From: Nepenthes gracilis
Taxonomy: Eukaryota > Streptophyta > Magnoliopsida > Caryophyllales > Nepenthaceae
Length of the DNA: 64,000 bases
NCBI GenBank assembly: GCA_033239525.1
Contig: BSYO01000004.1
Span: 20,994,037 to 21,058,036, forward strand
Reading direction: 5' to 3'
The translations under genes and the position numbers were made by a program. Below the pieces are notes generated by a model, which did no database searches, was not told the DNA's origin, and was given only the letters and a program-made list of their open reading frames with translations. Every line of letters begins with the position of its first letter. Within the stretch, counting starts at the first letter, position 1. Shown one piece after another: positions 61,275-64,000 of this stretch.

Positions 61275-61795
61275 TATTAAGGAGGAATACTTATAACCAC
61301 GTACCATCGTAGGAGATGATATCAGGAATATCATTTGGCGAGGGGTATCACGGATGGTATCGGCATGCTACAGGTACAGTCTTTGGGAGGATTGTATGGG
61401 TAGTTGGATACTATGGAGAACCTCGTTACACTTACCCAACCGTTGGGGGCGTAAATTCTCAACCTTTGGTTCATGGTGGCAGAATAAAGTCGAAAGAGAT
61501 TCTTATTATCTCGTACAGTGGTATCTTTAATTTGAGCTATTGTTATCTCGTACAGTGAGTTGAGATGGATACTTATAACCTAGTGACCATCATAGGAGAT
61601 AATATCTGGGATATCATTGGTGAGGGGTATCGGAGGTGGTATCGACATACTACAGGGTAGCCTATGGGAGGACTGTAGGGGTAGTTGGATATCATGGATA
61701 ACCTCGTTGCACTTACCTAACCGTTGGGGGCGTAAATACGCGGCCTTTGGTTCACTATGGTAGAATAAGGTCCAAGGAGATTCATTGTGATATTT
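61275..61795 (+). repeat. Two-copy tandem repeat inside solo LTR, ~283-bp period
   Basis: GAGATGATATCAGGAATATC (61312) matches GAGATAATATCTGGGATATC (about 61594). AACCGTTGGGGGCGTAAAT occurs in both units (about 61438 and 61720). The copies are diverged, so this is an old duplication within the LTR. Confidence 0.8.
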
Positions 61796-62528
61796 CTTCA
61801 TTGTTGATACCTCATGAGTTGGGATTCGGTTAAATCCACGAGTTATATTTAGAAGAATCCATGAGTCAGATTTTTACGATATCCGAATTCGGTGGAATCC
61901 ATATTATTTATCGATGTTGATGTTCAAGTCGTTCATGCTGACATTCGGACTAGGGAATCCTTGCATATCTCTTGATATCGGATTCTGGGAGTTTTCGCTA
62001 GTTTATTGGTACTCTTATTATCTTTGAGATGTGTGGGTCAAGTGTGACCTTTTTTATTTAGAGTTGTATTTACGACGTGTTGTTATTCTTCTCTGATATA
62101 GTAGATGGTTAGATTTATACTGAGATCTTGATAGTTTGATATCCGAGATTGTTATTGTTATTAGTGCATTTGAATATTATCACTTGTTAGGTTTGGACTC
62201 CCCCTTGTATTTCCTTGGCAACAAATTGTGTTGATTGTATAGTATGGATCGTGGGATCTTACTACAGAAACTCAAGATAGAGAAGATAGTAGAGATAAAG
62301 ACTCGTGAGAAGAAATTCTAGAGACAGTTTACCGATCGAGGTTTTATTTGGATATATTATTGAGACTGTATTCCCATGATGATAATATTATATATATATT
62401 TATTATCTCGAAAAAATTTATTATAGAAATTATAATTATAATGCTAAATTTATAATGATGATTGAAATTTTGTGTTTCCTTGTGGTTGATTTAAATTGAG
62501 TCGAGTGACTCGGATTCGGGTCGTTACA

Positions 62529-64000
62529 GAATTGACGGTAGAGGAGCGGTGTCGGCCCGCATAGTTGCACGGGGAGAAGTCGCTCGAGGAGGAGAACGGA
62601 GGAGAGAGGAGGGCACGCGGTGGCTAAGAGAGAGGGCCCGATTTGGGTGTTTCGAGACATATTTTGTTCAAATCTCCAGAGTATAAAGTCGAGACAAATA
62701 TTCTCTAATTCTATTCTTGGTTTGATTTAATTTCTAATATAGTTTGACCACTGTTGGTGATTTTACTAATATATATATATTTTTATATACCACAAATTTA
62801 TGAATTATGTATATGCATGTATGTTTTACTGGTCGTGCGATGGTTTTACCCTAGTATTTATGATTTGGAGGATTTTCGGACACTCGAACAGTATATATGT
62901 ATATTTGTACATCCGTATATTGTGGAGCCATGAACCAAGCGTTGCAATGATCATGCATGTTGTCGGGGGTGGGGTCACTACATGACCATGGAGGTTCCAG
63001 ACCCGATGGGTCATTGTATGTGATTTGAGGTATGAGATATTGGTATCACTCCTGACGGGGAGGCATAGTCCCGACGGGGATGTATTTGATATGGCCACTT
63101 CCATCGGAAGGAAGGTTGTGACGTTTTGTAGCTGACCAACCCCACTTGTATTTAAATGAGAACAATCGTAAGGAATCGACAGAAAAGTAATATATTCTGA
63201 CGTCCTAATATATAACTAAATCTTAAGATTGCACTAAAAGTTACAGGTGGTAAAATATAGTGAGCAAGTTCTTAATCTATGGAAGACAGAGTACATGGAT
63301 AGGCTTGAGCTGTTGGGTTAAATTGCAATCGATAAAGTCGTGGTTACCGGACGAGGGTAACCCTTCCTCAGGTTGATATTATTAGTCTTTGGTTCTCCGA
63401 TTTCGTGCATGCTTTGTATTTCTATATGTATTTGGGTGGACTGTGATTCAAGATACGTGGTTTGACTTACGAATGAGCGATAAACATATCTCGTACGTAT
63501 AAATATTTGATAAACTCAGAACATATTTTAATTTATGTTTTAGTTCCGACGGCCTTCTCTCGGTTTCTGTATTATGAGATTTAGATCCGGACGATAGTTT
63601 GTCTCCTACACGGATGTGGTGACGGTCATAATTATGTAATGTGATCTCGGATCATATGAATGATATCGTCTATGATACTTGATCGAATCGTTATTTATAA
63701 CAATTATATCCCGGATGGACTATTTAATACCGATGATAATTTTAGTACGAGACATCTCCTCATTTTAAGAAATTTTACGGATATTGTGTTTTGTTTAACG
63801 TGATTGTTATACGATATCTCTACTTCTGATTTACGTATAATGTTTTATACGATTATACTTGTTGGGTTCTAAGTTCATGTTTTCATGTTTTATCATTTCA
63901 GACTAGTAGTATAGATACGCTTGTAGGAGCTCAGACATGATTGGGCTCGGATACCCCTTTTGGCTAGTGGAGATGTTATGTTTGTTATATTTCTGATCCC
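62529..64000 (+). repeat. 3' LTR of chromovirus, second part, cut by window end
   Basis: Resumes homology with the 5' LTR at 53138 (GAATC then GGCGGTAGAGG against GAATT then GACGGTAGAGG) and continues in order to the window end, which matches about 54570 of the 5' LTR. About 300 bp more should follow outside. Confidence 0.92.

Larger units (their letters stand above)
59342..62528 (+). mobile_element. Nested solo LTR (3187 bp) of a Tekay/Del-like element
   Basis: Starts TGCAACATCCCG and ends GGGTCGTTACA; the ends are near-matched inverted (TGYAAC/GTTACA). It is flanked by GAATC (59337-59341) and GAATT (62529-62533), and the intact 5' LTR has a single GAATC at this place. That is a 5-bp target duplication with one later change. 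No PBS, gag or pol is inside, so it is a solo LTR left by recombination between two LTRs. It contains a GC-richer segment (59880-60080), TA and TG microsatellites (60335-60735) and a two-copy ~283-bp repeat (61275-61790). Open frames inside are not genes. Confidence 0.85.
52601..64000 (+). mobile_element. Decayed Ty3/gypsy chromovirus (Tekay/Del-like), 3' LTR interrupted and cut by window end
   Basis: LTRs of about 2.27 kb start TGTAATATTTTGGATCC (52601 and 58764). A primer site TGGTATCAGAG follows the 5' LTR and a purine tract precedes the 3' LTR. The 3.9-kb interior carries RT, RNase H, integrase and chromovirus C-terminal remnants full of stops. The 3' LTR is split by a solo LTR at 59342-62528 and its last ~300 bp lie beyond the window. 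Long LTRs and the Met-type PBS fit the Tekay/Del branch. It is completely inactive. Confidence 0.9.

Overview
This is eukaryotic nuclear DNA from a flowering plant, most likely a eudicot; the species cannot be named from sequence alone. The evidence is GT-AG introns, an AT-rich intergenic background, a plant PERK-type receptor kinase, plant Sec14/CRAL-TRIO genes, and plant LTR-retrotransposon lineages (Ty3/gypsy Tat and chromovirus) plus a PIF/Harbinger DNA transposon. I found three host genes that read as intact, two of them duplicates. Most of the rest is mobile DNA or its remains.

Layout. 1-9397: a degenerate, GC-rich Tat-lineage Ty3/gypsy element on the + strand. Its order is truncated 5' LTR, PBS, gag, protease, RT, RNase H, second (archaeal-type) RNase H, integrase, a block of ~54-bp tandem repeats, an antisense ORF, PPT and 3' LTR. 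9684-9985: a small inverted-repeat element (MITE). 10137-10600: a GC-rich island of unknown nature. 11782-20263 (+): an eight-exon PERK-like receptor kinase (545 aa), with one apparent GC-AG intron and an old LTR in intron 1. 21960-26736 (-): Sec14-like gene copy A (six exons, 248 aa), convergent with the kinase. 28353-39672 (-): a second Tat-related element with two ~1.26-kb LTRs and a perfect 5-bp target duplication (ATATC). It has no recognisable gag-pol but keeps a homologue of the first element's antisense ORF. A broken PIF/Harbinger transposon (about 30.7-36.8 kb) sits inside it. 39.7-47.75 kb: AT-rich, gene-poor DNA with a possible copia-type LTR relic and short tandem duplications. 48188-51975 (-): Sec14-like copy B, with the same exon sizes and phases as copy A. 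52601 to the window end: a badly decayed Tekay/Del-like chromovirus with ~2.3-kb LTRs. Its 3' LTR was later split by a 3.19-kb solo LTR (59342-62528).

How the parts relate. The two Sec14-like genes lie in a direct segmental duplication (about 21.5-26.8 kb and 47.75-52.0 kb) that includes introns and flanks. The 26-kb offset between copies is partly due to the 11.3-kb Tat-plus-Harbinger nest between them. The least ordinary observation is the antisense ORF. It is recognisably the same protein-coding region, with the same start context, in two strongly diverged Tat elements, once with pol and once in an element that has lost pol.
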